Shown here one piece after another: positions 14,700 through 25,377 of a DNA stretch of 64,000 nt. A model generated the notes under the pieces. It worked only from the letters and a program-made list of their open reading frames with translations. It had not been told where the DNA came from and did not search any database. The DNA comes from Thiohalocapsa sp. GTDB lineage: Bacteria > Pseudomonadota > Gammaproteobacteria > Chromatiales > Chromatiaceae. Numbering within the stretch: the stretch's first letter is position 1; the number at the start of each line of letters is the position of its first letter. Location: contig JAIPFF010000002.1 of NCBI GenBank assembly GCA_021736785.1, positions 1 through 64,000 of the forward strand. The letters are read 5' to 3'. The translations under genes and the position numbers were made by a program.

Positions 14700-14782
14700 T
14701 GCAACGCTGTCCGGCACGCCCCGCACCTCGCACACCGGCAGCGACGGGTTGCGCGGCCGACGGGCTGCCCGCCATCGGGCGC

Positions 14783-15397
14783 TCAGAGATACAACAGGAT
14801 AGCGAAGTAGTGGCAAAGACTGCCCGCCAGCACGAACAGATGCCAGATGCCGTGGCCCCAGCGCCAAAGGTGACTCGACGCATAGAAGGCCACACCGACG
14901 GTGTAGAACAGGCCGCCGGCCAGCAGCAGACGGAAGCCCGGCGGAGGCAGGGCGGCGATGATCGGCTCCAGCACAAGCAACACGAGCCAGCCCATCGCCA
15001 AGTAGATCAGCACCGACAGGACGCGCCCGCCCTTGCCGCGCAGGGTGTCGGTGACGATACCCAGCAGCGCCAACCCCCACACGGCCCCGAACAGCCACCA
15101 ACCAGTGGCGCCCCCGAGCACCACGAGGCTGAATGGTGTATAGGTGCCCGCGATCAATAGGTAGATGGCATGGTGGTCCAACACCTGAAACACCAGCTTC
15201 GCCCGCCCGCGCAAGCTGTGATAAAGGGTCGAGAACAGGTACAGCAGAAACAGGGTGACCCCGTAGACGCTGAAGCTCACAATGCGGGTCGCCCCGCCGG
15301 TGGTTGCGGCCAAGGAAAGCAACACGGCGATCCCGATCAGCGCGAGCGCCGCGCCGACCAGGTGCGAAATGCTATTGAAACGTTCTCCTGCATACAT
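14783..15397 (-). CDS. Hemolysin III / PAQR-family membrane protein (TrhA-like)
   Basis: The product has 204 residues when started at ATG 15397 (MYAGERFNSISHLVG), the usual N-terminus of the family; an in-frame start 35 codons further upstream is less likely. It has seven hydrophobic segments with the conserved STLYHSL, LDHHAIYLLIAGTYTPF and a C-terminal HLWRWGHGIWHLFVLAGS. These contain the Ser and three His that form the zinc site of PAQR-like proteins. In E. coli, TrhA (YqfA) affects membrane energetics and lipid homeostasis; haemolysis is not generally its role. The gene is divergent from the transglutaminase gene across 140 bases. Confidence 0.85.
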   Translation of the reverse strand: MYAGERFNSISHLVGAALALIGIAVLLSLAATTGGATRIVSFSVYGVTLFLLYLFSTLYHSLRGRAKLVFQVLDHHAIYLLIAGTYTPFSLVVLGGATGWWLFGAVWGLALLGIVTDTLRGKGGRVLSVLIYLAMGWLVLLVLEPIIAALPPPGFRLLLAGGLFYTVGVAFYASSHLWRWGHGIWHLFVLAGSLCHYFAILLYL

Positions 15398-15537
15398 CCG
15401 GATACAGCCTTGCTTGCAGCGTTCATCGGTCGCGCGGCCCGAGACTTCGGTTGCACTGCGCGCGCCCGAGGTCCCGACGCGCCTGCCGGGGCGCTCGGGC
15501 ATTATTTTGTCCGAGCACAGACCCGCGTTTATCGCCG

Positions 15538-16401
15538 ATGTTGCGCATTCACATCAACCATAGCACCGAGTACCGGTTTTCCGGCCCCGTGACGCTGCTG
15601 CCCCATCGGCTGCTGCTGCGCCCCAGGGAAAACCACAACGTGCGCATTGAATCCTCGGTGTTGGACATCAGCCCCGCGCACAGTCTGCAATGGAAGCGCG
15701 ACGTGCTGGACAACTCGGTCGCGAGGGTCGGGTTCACCGAGCAGTCGGATCGGTTGCGCGTCGCCAGCAGCGTCGTGATCCAGCACTACGAGGATAACCC
15801 GTTCGACTTTCTGATCGACGACTACGCGGTCACCCATCCTTTCGACTATGCCGACGAGGATCGGGCGGAGCTCGCACCCTTCCGCCAATCCGTTTACCCG
15901 AGCGATCGGGACGCGGTGCAGCACTGGCTCAACGATCTCGGACTGCGGCAGCCCATGGAGACCTTCGTGCTGCTCGACCGCCTGAACCGCGAAATAGCCG
16001 GACGCTTTGTCTACCGAATGCGCGAGGAGCCCGGCGTACAGCCGCCGGGGCTGACCTTGGCCCTCAACAGCGGCTCCTGCCGCGATTTCGCGGCCCTGTT
16101 CATGGAGGCCTGCCGCTGTCTGGGCATGGCCAGCCGCTTCGTCAGCGGCTATCTTTTCGACCCTTCCACCGAGGCCGGCAACGGCTCGACTCACGCCTGG
16201 GCGGAGGCCTACCTCCCCGGCGCGGGCTGGAAAGGCTTCGATTCCACCATCGGTGTCGTAGCCGGAAACCAGCACATCGCGGTGGCCGTGGCGCGCCATC
16301 CAGAGGCCGTGCCGCCGGTGGCCGGCAGCTACATCGCCCCTGACGACCGACAGCCCACGCTGGCCGTGTCGGTGCAAGTCAGCGCCCTCGCAATCGGCTG
16401 A
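15538..16401 (+). CDS. Transglutaminase-like family protein
   Basis: The 287-residue product starts at ATG 15538 (MLRIHINHSTEYRFSGPV), which begins the N-terminal beta domain of the family. The transglutaminase core has the Cys-His-Asp triad: NSGSCRDFAALFMEACR (Cys), GSTHAWAEAYLPG (His) and GFDST (Asp). The mature chain lacks a signal peptide, so it is cytoplasmic. Members with this layout occur in operons for circularly permuted ATP-grasp and alpha-E proteins and may act as amidases or peptidases; those partners are not adjacent here. The true substrate is unknown. Confidence 0.8.
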   Translation: MLRIHINHSTEYRFSGPVTLLPHRLLLRPRENHNVRIESSVLDISPAHSLQWKRDVLDNSVARVGFTEQSDRLRVASSVVIQHYEDNPFDFLIDDYAVTHPFDYADEDRAELAPFRQSVYPSDRDAVQHWLNDLGLRQPMETFVLLDRLNREIAGRFVYRMREEPGVQPPGLTLALNSGSCRDFAALFMEACRCLGMASRFVSGYLFDPSTEAGNGSTHAWAEAYLPGAGWKGFDSTIGVVAGNQHIAVAVARHPEAVPPVAGSYIAPDDRQPTLAVSVQVSALAIG

Positions 16402-16844
16402 TTGGTCTCGATTTCGACTCGGTTCCAGGCTCGCGGTGTCGGTGCGGGCCTGCGCCCTCGCCCACCGCGTGCACCCGGAGCTTGCCGGCGTTGATCCCGT
16501 TTTCGGATCGCCGCCCGGCACGGACGGGATCGCACATACCGCCGGCACGGCGCAAATATGCCCAGCGGCGAGGCGCGCCGGCGCGCTGCTCCCGCACGGC
16601 GAACGCACCCTCGGCGCCAGCTCCCACGGAACTTACCATCGCAGAGCGTGGTCGCCTTCATGCAAAGCATTGCGAAAGCGGGAAGCCGCAATCGTTTCAC
16701 TGTGCTATACATTCGCGTCTTGCAGTAGTACCGCACCGCGCCCCCGACGCCCGTGAAGCATCGCGGCTTACTGCGCGCGGCCCGCGGTGTGGCCGGAGCG
16801 CAGCGCACACGCCGCAGCATCATCGACGAACCGGGCAGATCACC
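16402..16844. other. Upstream region of sucA, no gene
   Basis: There are 443 bases between the transglutaminase-like gene and sucA. A TATACA hexamer at about 16707 in a relatively AT-rich patch could be the -10 box of the sucAB promoter, but no good -35 box at proper spacing is visible. No other gene is recognised. Confidence 0.35.
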
Positions 16845-19715
16845 ATGAGCGCTTTGCTGGAGCTTTTTCGGGCGTCTTCCGCCTTCTACGGCGGCAACGC
16901 CGCCTTTATCGAAGATCTTTACGAGCGCTATCTCAAAGACCCCGAGAGCATCGATCTGGCCTGGCGGCAGCGCTTTGACGCAATCCACGCAGAGGCCGCC
17001 AACGAAGTCCCGCACGGCCCGGTGCGCGAGAATTTCGAGCGCTTGGCCAGCGAGAGCCGAACGCGCGCCAAAACCCGGCAGACCGAACGCCTGGAGCCAG
17101 CTGCCGCGGAGCGTCAGTCGGCGGTGCTGCGGCTGATCAATACCTACCGCTACCGCGGTCATCAGATCGCGGACCTGGACCCGCTGCAGCTGCGCCCGAA
17201 ACCGAAGGTCGCCGATCTCGATCCGGCCTATCACAACCTGGAAGAAAGCGACCTCGATCAGGTATTCCACACCGGCTCGCTGTACGCGCCGGACCGCATG
17301 CCGCTGCGCCAGATCCTGGAGCTCCTGCAGCGTATCTACTGCGGTAGCGTCGGCTCGGAGTACATGCACATCACCACCACGCAGGAAAAGCGCTGGATCC
17401 AAAAGCGCCTGGAGGGCTATCAGGCGCGCCCCGAGCTGGAGCCCGCCGACCGGCGCTGGCTGCTGATGCTGCTGACCGCGGCCGAGGGACTCGAGAAGTA
17501 CCTGCACACCCGCTACGTCGGCCAAAAGCGTTTTTCACTGGAGGGCGGCGAGGCGCTGATACCGTTGCTCGACGAGCTGATTCAGCGCGCCGGGCGCAAG
17601 GGTATGCGCGAGATCGTTATCGGCATGGCGCACCGCGGACGCCTGAATGTGCTGGTCAATATGATGGGCAAGGCGCCGCAGGAGATCTTCGCGGAATTCG
17701 AAGGCAAGGTACCGCTGAATCCGCGCCAGCTGGCGGGTGACGTGAAATACCACATGGGCTTCGCGAGCGATATCGAGACACCCGGCGGCATCGTCCACTT
17801 GGCGCTGGGCTTCAACCCGTCGCACCTGGAGATCATCGATCCGGTGATCGAGGGCTCGGTACGTGCACGCCAGCGCCGCCGCGCAGATGTGACCGGCGAG
17901 CAGGTGATGCCCGTGCTGATCCACGGCGATGCGGCCTTCGCGGGCCAGGGCGTGGTCACCGAAACGCTGCAGCTCTCGCAAACGCGCAGCTACGGTACCG
18001 GCGGCACCGTCCACATCATCATCAACAACCAGATCGGTTTCACCACCAGCAACCCGCTCGATACGCGCTCGACGCTCTACTGCACCGACATCGCGAAGAT
18101 GATCCAGGCGCCGGTCTTCCATGTGAACGGCGATGACCCCGAAGCGGTGATCTTCGTGACCCGCATGGCGCTCGACTACCGCAATCAGTTCAAGAAAGAC
18201 GTGGTCATCGACCTGATCTGCTACCGCCGCCTCGGCCACAACGAGGCGGACGAGCCCTCGGTCACGCAGCCGATGATGTACAAAAAGATCCGCCAGCGCC
18301 CGACTTCGCGGGCTGTCTACGCCGACCGCCTCATCGATGACGGCATCATCAGCCGCGATGACGCGGTGGCGATGATCGAAGACTACCGCGACTCCATCGA
18401 GCACGGGGTCGTCGTCGCCCGCCCGGTGCTGTGCGGACTCGACAACACCTACCGCGTCGACTGGCGTGCATGCTCCGGCGACGACTGGCGCGCGGAGACC
18501 GATACCGGCGTACCGCGCGAGCGCCTGCAGGCAATCGCGGAGCAGATGCTGCAGGTGCCGGATGATTTCGAGCTGCATCCCCGGGTGGCCAAGATCTGGT
18601 CGGAGCGGCGCAAAATGACGCTCGGCGACCAACTGACGAATTGGGGCTTCGCCGAGAATCTGGCCTACGCGACGCTGGTCGACGCGGGCTATCCGGTGCG
18701 CCTGTCGGGCCAGGATGCCGGGCGGGGCACGTTCTTCCATCGCCACGCCAAGATCCATTGCCAGGCCACGGGGCGTGACTACACGCCGCTGCAGCACATG
18801 GGACCGCAACAGGGCCCGTTTATCGCCATCGACTCCATTCTGTCGGAAGAAGCGGTGCTCGGCTTCGAATATGGCTTTGCGACGGCCGAGCCCAATGCGC
18901 TGACCATCTGGGAGGCCCAGTTCGGCGACTTCGCCAACGGCGCGCAGGTGGTGATCGATCAGTTCATCACGTCCGCCGGCACGAAATGGGGCCTCGAATG
19001 CGGACTGGTCATGCTGCTGCCGCACGGACTCGAGGGACAAGGCGCCGAGCACTCTTCCGCCCGCCTGGAGCGTTATCTGCAGCTGTGCGCCGAGCACAAT
19101 ATCCAGGTCTGCGTGCCGACGACGCCGGCGCAGATGTTCCATTTGCTTCGCCGTCAGCTACTGCGCGATTATCGCCGCCCGCTGGTGGTGATGACACCGA
19201 AAAGCCTGCTGCGCCACAGGCTCGCGGTCTCTTCGCTGGAGGAACTGTCGGTGGGCGGCTTCCAGACCGTGGTTCCCGAAGCCGACCCCATCGAGCCGGC
19301 CGACGTCGATCGCGTGGTGTTCTGCAGCGGCAAGGTCTACTACGACTTGGTCGAGGCGCGACGCGCGCGCGGATTGATCAATGTTGCCATCATCCGCATC
19401 GAGCAGCTGTATCCGTTCCCGAAGGAGGCCTTTGCCGATGCGGTCGCCCTCTATCCCGAAACGCGCGAAATCATCTGGTGTCAGGAAGAAGCCCAGAACC
19501 AGGGCGCCTGGGACCAGATCAAGCATCGCTTCCATTACCTGATTCAGGAAGGCAAAGAGGCCTACTATGTCGGCCGTCCCGCGTCCGCGGCGCCCGCCGT
19601 GGGCCATCGCTCGGTCCACGTGGAGCAGCAGGAGCGGCTGATCGACGAGGCCCTGACGGGACGCATCAATCCGAACATGAACCGACGCATCCCCGAGCAA
19701 GACGCCACCGCCTGA
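16845..19715 (+). CDS. sucA: 2-oxoglutarate dehydrogenase E1 component
   Basis: The 956-residue product is a thiamine-diphosphate enzyme that decarboxylates 2-oxoglutarate and succinylates the lipoyl group of SucB in the TCA cycle. The start ATG 16845 gives the usual N-terminus with [20 protein letters not shown], which mediates E2 contact. Family landmarks are [40 protein letters not shown], the ThDP motif region [22 protein letters not shown] and [19 protein letters not shown]. It is slightly longer than E. coli SucA (933). sucB follows after 50 bases, so the two form an operon. No sdh or lpd gene is adjacent in the window. Confidence 0.97.
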   Translation: MSALLELFRASSAFYGGNAAFIEDLYERYLKDPESIDLAWRQRFDAIHAEAANEVPHGPVRENFERLASESRTRAKTRQTERLEPAAAERQSAVLRLINTYRYRGHQIADLDPLQLRPKPKVADLDPAYHNLEESDLDQVFHTGSLYAPDRMPLRQILELLQRIYCGSVGSEYMHITTTQEKRWIQKRLEGYQARPELEPADRRWLLMLLTAAEGLEKYLHTRYVGQKRFSLEGGEALIPLLDELIQRAGRKGMREIVIGMAHRGRLNVLVNMMGKAPQEIFAEFEGKVPLNPRQLAGDVKYHMGFASDIETPGGIVHLALGFNPSHLEIIDPVIEGSVRARQRRRADVTGEQVMPVLIHGDAAFAGQGVVTETLQLSQTRSYGTGGTVHIIINNQIGFTTSNPLDTRSTLYCTDIAKMIQAPVFHVNGDDPEAVIFVTRMALDYRNQFKKDVVIDLICYRRLGHNEADEPSVTQPMMYKKIRQRPTSRAVYADRLIDDGIISRDDAVAMIEDYRDSIEHGVVVARPVLCGLDNTYRVDWRACSGDDWRAETDTGVPRERLQAIAEQMLQVPDDFELHPRVAKIWSERRKMTLGDQLTNWGFAENLAYATLVDAGYPVRLSGQDAGRGTFFHRHAKIHCQATGRDYTPLQHMGPQQGPFIAIDSILSEEAVLGFEYGFATAEPNALTIWEAQFGDFANGAQVVIDQFITSAGTKWGLECGLVMLLPHGLEGQGAEHSSARLERYLQLCAEHNIQVCVPTTPAQMFHLLRRQLLRDYRRPLVVMTPKSLLRHRLAVSSLEELSVGGFQTVVPEADPIEPADVDRVVFCSGKVYYDLVEARRARGLINVAIIRIEQLYPFPKEAFADAVALYPETREIIWCQEEAQNQGAWDQIKHRFHYLIQEGKEAYYVGRPASAAPAVGHRSVHVEQQERLIDEALTGRINPNMNRRIPEQDATA

Positions 19716-19765
19716 GACCACCGCCCGTCAAATCCTCCGATGACCGTCACCGCAAGAGAATCAAA

Positions 19766-21031
19766 ATGAGCAGCGAAGTCCGCGTTCCACCGCTTCCGGA
19801 ATCCGTCGCCGACGCCACCGTGCTGACTTGGCACAAGCAGCCCGGCGACAGCGTCAGCAAGGACGAGAACCTAGTCGACCTGGAGACCGACAAGGTGGTG
19901 CTGGAAGTCCCTGCACCCATGTCCGGTGTATTGGGACCGCTGCAGGTGGCGGAAGGGGACGTCGTGGAGGCCGACACGGTGCTCGCCACCATCGAGGCTG
20001 CACTGGCCGGCGCCGACCCATCGGCGGAAGCTCCGTCTGCCGCCGCGGCGCCGAAGACCAACGCCGCGCCCGCCAAGGCCGCACCCGATGCGAAGGCACA
20101 GCCGCCTGCCGAACCGATGCTGGCCCCTGCCGCTCGACGACTGGTGAAAGAACTGGGGCTGGACGCGGCGGACATCCCCGGAACCGGCAAGGACGGGCGT
20201 ATCAATAAGTCCGACGTCATGGCCTGGCTCGACCGGCGCGAGCACGAAGCCCCGCCGGTGGACCCGGATGCGGCCGTCGCCGAGACTGCCGCCGCCGAGC
20301 CGCAGATGCCGGCGTTGAGCGGCGAGGCCGGCCGCCCCGAGCAGCGCGTGCCCATGACGCGGCTGCGCGCGCGCATCGCCGAGCGCCTGGTGCAGGCGCA
20401 GCAGACCTCGGCCATGCTGACCACCTTCAACGAGGTGGACATGTCGGCGGTGCTGGGATTGCGCAGCGAGTACAAAGACCGCTTCGAAAAGACCCACGGC
20501 GTGCGCCTGGGCTTCATGTCGTTCTTCGTCAAGGCTTGCGTGGAAGGCCTGCAGCGCTATCCGGTGGTCAACGCCTCGGTGGACGAAGGCGACATCATCT
20601 ACCACGGCTATTACGACATCGGCATCGCGGTGAGCTCGCCGCGCGGCCTTGTGGTGCCCATTCTGCGCAACTGCGATCAGCTCGGCATGGCCGACATCGA
20701 GCGCGGCATCGGCGACTTCGGCAGCAAGGCAAAGGACGGCTCCCTGAGCTTCGAGGAGTTAACCGGCGGAACCTTTTCGATCACCAATGGCGGTGTCTTC
20801 GGCTCGCTGCTGTCGACGCCCATCCTGAACCCGCCCCAGAGCGCGATTCTGGGCATGCACAAGATCCAGGAGCGGCCCGTCGCCGTGGACGGCCAGGCCT
20901 TGATCCGCCCGATGATGTACCTCGCGCTCTCCTATGATCACCGCATCATCGACGGCCGAGAAGCGGTGCAGTTCCTCGTCACCGTCAAGGAAACGCTGGA
21001 AGATCCGGCCCGTTTGCTGCTCAGAATCTAG
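19766..21031 (+). CDS. sucB: 2-oxoglutarate dehydrogenase E2 component (dihydrolipoyl succinyltransferase)
   Basis: The 421-residue product has domains in order: a lipoyl domain (residues ~1-80, [12 protein letters not shown] with the lipoylated Lys), an Ala/Pro-rich linker, the peripheral subunit-binding domain ([32 protein letters not shown]), a second linker, and the catalytic domain from about 190 ([15 protein letters not shown] to the C-terminal [16 protein letters not shown], with the active-site His and Asp). It transfers the succinyl group to CoA. Start ATG 19766 is preceded by AAGAGA. The E3 partner lpd is not present downstream, so it must be encoded elsewhere. Confidence 0.97.
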   Translation: MSSEVRVPPLPESVADATVLTWHKQPGDSVSKDENLVDLETDKVVLEVPAPMSGVLGPLQVAEGDVVEADTVLATIEAALAGADPSAEAPSAAAAPKTNAAPAKAAPDAKAQPPAEPMLAPAARRLVKELGLDAADIPGTGKDGRINKSDVMAWLDRREHEAPPVDPDAAVAETAAAEPQMPALSGEAGRPEQRVPMTRLRARIAERLVQAQQTSAMLTTFNEVDMSAVLGLRSEYKDRFEKTHGVRLGFMSFFVKACVEGLQRYPVVNASVDEGDIIYHGYYDIGIAVSSPRGLVVPILRNCDQLGMADIERGIGDFGSKAKDGSLSFEELTGGTFSITNGGVFGSLLSTPILNPPQSAILGMHKIQERPVAVDGQALIRPMMYLALSYDHRIIDGREAVQFLVTVKETLEDPARLLLRI

Positions 21032-21553
21032 CCAAGCGACTTTCAAACGCCCGTTTTGCACTGTTACGGGGCAGAACGCCGACCTTAACGCGCTGGAAAC
21101 ACGCTGGATGCGTCGAAACGGCGGTATTTTTGCCGAATTTCATGCATTCAGGTCTCCCCTTGTTGACGGCATCCGGGTCATGGACTAGATTCCGTCGAGA
21201 GTACAGTGCGTGCAGACCGGGTTCCGTCTCAACTTCAGATACCGACAACCGCCACTCTTACTCCGGGGTACTACACCGGAGTCGCCCCGCGGGATCGCAA
21301 GGTCTGCCGGCGCGCCCTGCGCGCCGCTAGATGCTGAAAGCCAACCTCCGTCTCGCCGCCGACCCCGCCCCTCCCCCGGATGATTCTCGCCGGCGGTTTC
21401 GACGCTGAAGCATGTCTGCCACACCTGCCGCGGCCGGGAAGCCGGCCTCGCACGGATACGACATGTGCGTGTCGTTTGCCGACGGTCGATTTGTGCGTTG
21501 ATCGACCGCGGGCTTTCGGGTGCTCAATGCACAAACCGTATCGAGAGTGAGCG
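21032..21553. other. Region between sucB and the RRM gene, with small hairpins
   Basis: There is no gene in these 522 bases. A 7-bp perfect stem ACTCCGG/CCGGAGT (21260-21282) and a 6-bp stem GGCGCG/CGCGCC (21309-21325) are visible, neither followed by T-runs. The last 80 bases before the RRM gene are relatively AT-rich and could be a long structured leader, as often found for cold-inducible RNA-binding genes; this is inference. Confidence 0.4.
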
Positions 21554-21820
21554 ATGAGGATCTATATAGGCAACCTGAAGTACTCCGTCACCGACGACGA
21601 GCTGAGGGACATGTTCAGCGAATTCGGCGAAGTGGCGAGCGCAGACGTGATCAAGGATAAGTTCTCCGGGCAATCAAAGGGCTTCGGCTTCGTCGACATG
21701 CCCAACAACTCGGAAGCAGACGACGCCATCAGGGCGCTCAACGACACGGTCCAAGACGGCCGCAAACTGACGGTCAACGAGGCAAGACCACGGGCGGAAC
21801 GGGCGCCTCGGCGCTTCTGA
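21554..21820 (+). CDS. RRM-type RNA-binding protein
   Basis: The 88-residue product consists of a single RNA recognition motif: RNP2 (IYIGNL, residues 3-8) and RNP1 (KGFGFVDM, about 42-49) are both intact, flanking the expected beta-alpha-beta elements. A short Arg-rich tail (RPRAERAPRRF) replaces the glycine-rich tail of cyanobacterial Rbp proteins. Such small RRM proteins in proteobacteria bind single-stranded RNA and often respond to cold or stress. The ribosome site GAGTGAG precedes ATG 21554. It is monocistronic and convergent with ubiD. Confidence 0.9.
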   Translation: MRIYIGNLKYSVTDDELRDMFSEFGEVASADVIKDKFSGQSKGFGFVDMPNNSEADDAIRALNDTVQDGRKLTVNEARPRAERAPRRF

Positions 21821-21931
21821 TCCGCCATCGGGGCGGTGCAACGCCGCCCGTCGCGGATCGGACCGCTGGCCCGGTGCCGATGCCGGAGAGGGTTGGACCG
21901 GTCGCCGCGCTGCGGCGGCCGGTGGCGGCGG

Positions 21932-23398
21932 TCAGTCCAGCCCCAAGTCCGGCCAGAGCCGATCGACGCGCGCCTTCACGGCCTCGTCCATGAGGATCGG
22001 CGTGCCCCATTCCCGCGTTGTCTCCCCGGGCCATTTGTTGGTGGCATCGAAACCGATCTTGGAGCCGAGCCCGGACACCGGCGAGGCGAAATCCAGATAG
22101 TCGATGGGCGTGTTGTCGACGATCAGCGTATCCCGCCCGGGATCCATTCGGGTGGTCATCGCCCAGATCACATCCTTCCAATCCCGCGTGTTGATGTCGT
22201 CATCGACCACGATGACGAATTTGGTGTACATGAACTGACGCAGGAACGACCAAACCCCCATCATCACGCGCTTGGCGTGCCCGGCGTATTGCTTCTTCAT
22301 GCTGACCACGGCCATGCGATAGGAGCAGCCCTCGGGCGGCAGATAGAAGTCGCGGATCTCGGGGAACTGCTTCTGCAGGATCGGCACGAACACCTCGTTC
22401 AACGCGACACCCAAAATCGCCGGCTCGTCCGGCGGGCGTCCCGTGTAGGTGCTGTGATAAATCGCGTCGCGCCGCCGCGTGATGCGATCGATCGTGAACA
22501 CCGGAAAGCGATCCACCTCGTTGTAGTACCCGGTGTGGTCGCCGAAGGGGCCTTCAGGCGCGGTATCGCCGGGGTGCAGGTGGCCTTCCAGGACGAGCTC
22601 GGCGCTGGCGGGGATCTGCAGATCGCTGCCGATGCAGGCAGCAAGCTCGGTCCGGCTGCCGCGCAGCAGACCGGCGAAGGCATATTCCGACAGCGTATCC
22701 GGTACCGGCGTGACTGCGCCCAGAATGGTCGCCGGATCGGCGCCCAATGCCACGGCCACCGGAAACGGCTTGTCGGGATGGCGCTGCTGCCACTCGCGAA
22801 AATCGAGCGCGCCGCCGCGGTGTGCCAGCCACCGCATGATCACTCGGTTCTTGCCGATGACCTGCATGCGGTAGATGCCGAGGTTCTGGCGTGACTTCTC
22901 GGGGCCCCTCGTGACGACAAGTCCCCAGGTGATCAGCGGACCGGCGTCGCCGGGCCAGCAGTGCTGGATCGGCAGCGCGCCGAGATCGACCGCCTCGCCT
23001 TCCAACACCTGCTCCTGGCAGGGCGCGCCGCGGCGGACCTTGGGCGCCATATCGAGCACTTTCTTGAAGATGGGCAGGGTTTTCCAGGCCTCCTTCATGC
23101 CCTTGGGCGGGTCGGGCTCCTTGAGGAACGCCAATAGCTTGCCGATCTCGCGCAACGCCTCGACGCTCTCCTCGCCCATGCCGAGCGCAACGCGCTTCGG
23201 CGTGCCGAACAGGTTGCCGAGCAACGGCATGTCGGACCCCTTCGGACGCTCGAACAATAACGCCGGACCGCCGGCGCGCAGCGTCCGGTCACAGATCTCC
23301 GTGACCTCCAGGTAGGGATCGACGGGCACGCCGATACGCTTGAGCTCTCCGCGCGCCTCGAGTTGGCGGATAAAGTCTCTCAGATCATCGTACTTCAT
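21932..23398 (-). CDS. ubiD: 4-hydroxy-3-polyprenylbenzoate decarboxylase UbiD
   Basis: The 488-residue product starts at ATG 23398 ([22 protein letters not shown], the standard N-terminus). It is the prenylated-FMN-dependent decarboxylase of ubiquinone biosynthesis. Signature segments include [12 protein letters not shown] (with the catalytic Glu), [21 protein letters not shown], the metal/phosphate-binding region with [19 protein letters not shown], and the C-terminal [24 protein letters not shown]. The length is close to E. coli UbiD (497). The prenyltransferase UbiX, which supplies prFMN, is not nearby. The gene is divergent from the glycosyltransferase gene. Confidence 0.96.
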   Translation of the reverse strand: MKYDDLRDFIRQLEARGELKRIGVPVDPYLEVTEICDRTLRAGGPALLFERPKGSDMPLLGNLFGTPKRVALGMGEESVEALREIGKLLAFLKEPDPPKGMKEAWKTLPIFKKVLDMAPKVRRGAPCQEQVLEGEAVDLGALPIQHCWPGDAGPLITWGLVVTRGPEKSRQNLGIYRMQVIGKNRVIMRWLAHRGGALDFREWQQRHPDKPFPVAVALGADPATILGAVTPVPDTLSEYAFAGLLRGSRTELAACIGSDLQIPASAELVLEGHLHPGDTAPEGPFGDHTGYYNEVDRFPVFTIDRITRRRDAIYHSTYTGRPPDEPAILGVALNEVFVPILQKQFPEIRDFYLPPEGCSYRMAVVSMKKQYAGHAKRVMMGVWSFLRQFMYTKFVIVVDDDINTRDWKDVIWAMTTRMDPGRDTLIVDNTPIDYLDFASPVSGLGSKIGFDATNKWPGETTREWGTPILMDEAVKARVDRLWPDLGLD

Positions 23399-23588
23399 GG
23401 CTTCGGCCTCCCGATCGCCCGCCCGTTCGGCCCGTCTTCGGTGTCGGCCGAGGGCGACGCGCCGGTTGCCGAGTAACGGACCCGGCAGCGCCAACATCGA
23501 GGAACCCCGAGCCCTGAAAGCGGACTATGGCCTACATTTTGCTTCGATCTCATGGATAGTCTCACCTAAAAGATAACGATTAAACTTT

Positions 23589-24728
23589 GTGTATTCCCTG
23601 GCACACAACGATTCCATAAGCGCAGCATCCGTCGATGGCGCCGCAAATGGATCCATGATCCATGATCTTTGGCTGCTCTGGGACGAGAGTTCCTTGATCG
23701 GCGTCGATAAGTCGGTTCTCTGGCTGGCCGAGGCGTTGCGCCTGCGCGGCCTGGTGGCGCGCATCGTCTGCCTGGGGCCGGTCAATCCCGGTCTCTGCGA
23801 GCGCGCCATCGACGCGGGCATTCCGGTAAGCCGCCTCCAAGCCTCGGCAAAAGAAGTCAGCGCCGCCGCGGCGCATGCACCGCCGGATCTGATCCACACC
23901 TTCGGCGCGCGCGCCGGCACGCTGGGTCGGGTCGTCGGGCGCCTGCTGCATATCCCCGTGGTCTCCACGCTGCAGCAGCAGCGCCCCGGCCACCCGGCTC
24001 CCGCGCTGTACCGGCTGCTCGACCGTCTCACGCACCGCCTGGCGCGCGCGAGCGTCGTGCTGCGCGGCGACGCCCCCGAACCGCGGCCCGCCTCCGACAG
24101 GCTGCCCTGCGATACGCGACTGATCGCACCCTTTGTGCCGCTGGCACCGCGCCCCACGGTACTTCCGAAGACCATTGCTTTCCTCGTCAACGGCGAGGAA
24201 GAGGGTCGGCTTACCCGTTTTCGCCAACTGACCGATATGCTGCCGCCGATGGATCTGGCGATCTACTCCGCGAGCGCCGCATATCGGGGGCCCGGGCACT
24301 ATTACAACGCGGGGCGCAGCATTCGGCGCATCGACGGCCCTATCCGCTGGCAAGAAACCGGCCTGCTTTGCCTCACCGACTCCGACGCGGGCGGCATGGA
24401 ACTGGCCTTGGACGCCATGGCGCACGGCGTGCCGGTGCTGTCCGTCATCGGCGGCCCCTGGGAGCCGCTGATCGTGCCCGGCGAAAACGGTTGGATCATC
24501 GGAAAAGGCAATCTGGCGGGCCTGGCGCAGCAAATCCATAAATGGGAGGCCATGGACGAGGCGCAGCGCCGGCAACTGTCGGACCGGGCGAGGCAGACCG
24601 TTGCGAAGCACTTCGCACCGCAATCCGCCATTTCCCAGGTGCTGAATGCCTATGCCTGCGCCAGCGCTCGCGACAAACCGGATCTGGTAGCGCGCTTGGA
24701 AGCATTGCGCGACATGCCGCCGCTGTAA
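23589..24728 (+). CDS. Glycosyltransferase, GT4-like (GT-B fold)
   Basis: The 379-residue product opens with a GTG at 23589; an alternative ATG at 23655 (MIHDLWLLWDESSLIGVDKS) starts closer to the conserved fold and may be the true start. An N-terminal Rossmann half has a DLIHTFGARAGTLGRVVGRLL segment, which resembles GT4 acceptor domains. The C-terminal half has DSDAGGMELALDAMAHGVPVLSVIGGPWEPLIVPGENGWI, the sugar-nucleotide binding EX7E-like region, here with Glu at MELAL and a second acidic residue at WEPL. The acceptor is unknown. It has no gene partners; it is divergent from ubiD. Confidence 0.65.
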   Translation: MYSLAHNDSISAASVDGAANGSMIHDLWLLWDESSLIGVDKSVLWLAEALRLRGLVARIVCLGPVNPGLCERAIDAGIPVSRLQASAKEVSAAAAHAPPDLIHTFGARAGTLGRVVGRLLHIPVVSTLQQQRPGHPAPALYRLLDRLTHRLARASVVLRGDAPEPRPASDRLPCDTRLIAPFVPLAPRPTVLPKTIAFLVNGEEEGRLTRFRQLTDMLPPMDLAIYSASAAYRGPGHYYNAGRSIRRIDGPIRWQETGLLCLTDSDAGGMELALDAMAHGVPVLSVIGGPWEPLIVPGENGWIIGKGNLAGLAQQIHKWEAMDEAQRRQLSDRARQTVAKHFAPQSAISQVLNAYACASARDKPDLVARLEALRDMPPL

Positions 24729-25377
24729 ACGACAACAGACCGCCGCCGGTCCATGGACAGGCGCACCACCGCCCCCCGCACGCCGGAGCCTCGTCACGAC
24801 GCGCGCGCCGCCACCGGCTTTCGCCTCGGCGTGCTTCGGGACGACCGGGATCGCCGCCGGCTAATGGCCCGCGCGGCGCAACACCGGCAAGCGGAGGCAA
24901 TCATGAACGCGAAATGCAAAGCACTCTGCGAACCGTGTCCGCGACGGCGCCGAAATTCGTGGCCGACCGTGTCCGATACCCCCGACATGCCGCGAACCAT
25001 CGGCAGCCGATTGCAACGGCGCTGCAAATACCGGCCAGTGCAAAACCGCATTGAGGCGCCCGCCGCCGCACCGATGCCGGACCCACCGCGGCAAGACTCG
25101 GCCGGGGGATCATGACGGGCATGTGCGAACAACCCCTGCCCCCGGATGGGCCCGCTTCTCCGCTCCGCACGGACAACGGGCACGGTTGCGCAAGAGCAAA
25201 CGCGGCACCGACCCGATCGGCTTGCTATGCTTCGGTCTTTGTCCGGAATTTCGGATCGGGCGCGCCGCTGCCGGCGAGCGCCCGGCACCGACCACGCGCC
25301 GGGCGCACCTGCAAGCCGAGCAGTCGGCCCCGCGGCGTCGGTAAACCTCGGCCAGCTTTCGGTTCACAACAGCGCCC
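24729..25377. other. Long spacer before the hybrid kinase, one possible small ORF
   Basis: These 649 bases have no recognised gene. The only frame with a proper ribosome site is at 24903-25115 (see next entry). The rest has high GC and no motif. The promoter of the kinase gene should be here but was not identified. Confidence 0.4.
24903..25115 (+). CDS. Possible small basic protein
   Basis: A GGAGG sequence six bases before ATG 24903 opens a 70-codon frame. The product is Arg/Pro/Cys-rich (CKALCEPCPRRRR at the N-terminus). Such composition also arises by chance in GC-rich DNA, and no family is recognised. It is listed only because the ribosome site is good. Confidence 0.25.
   Translation: MNAKCKALCEPCPRRRRNSWPTVSDTPDMPRTIGSRLQRRCKYRPVQNRIEAPAAAPMPDPPRQDSAGGS

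Noticed and set aside
23399-23497. N-terminal extension of UbiD
   Set aside because: The extra 33 residues are Arg/Ala-rich and unlike the family; ATG 23398 gives the normal N-terminus.
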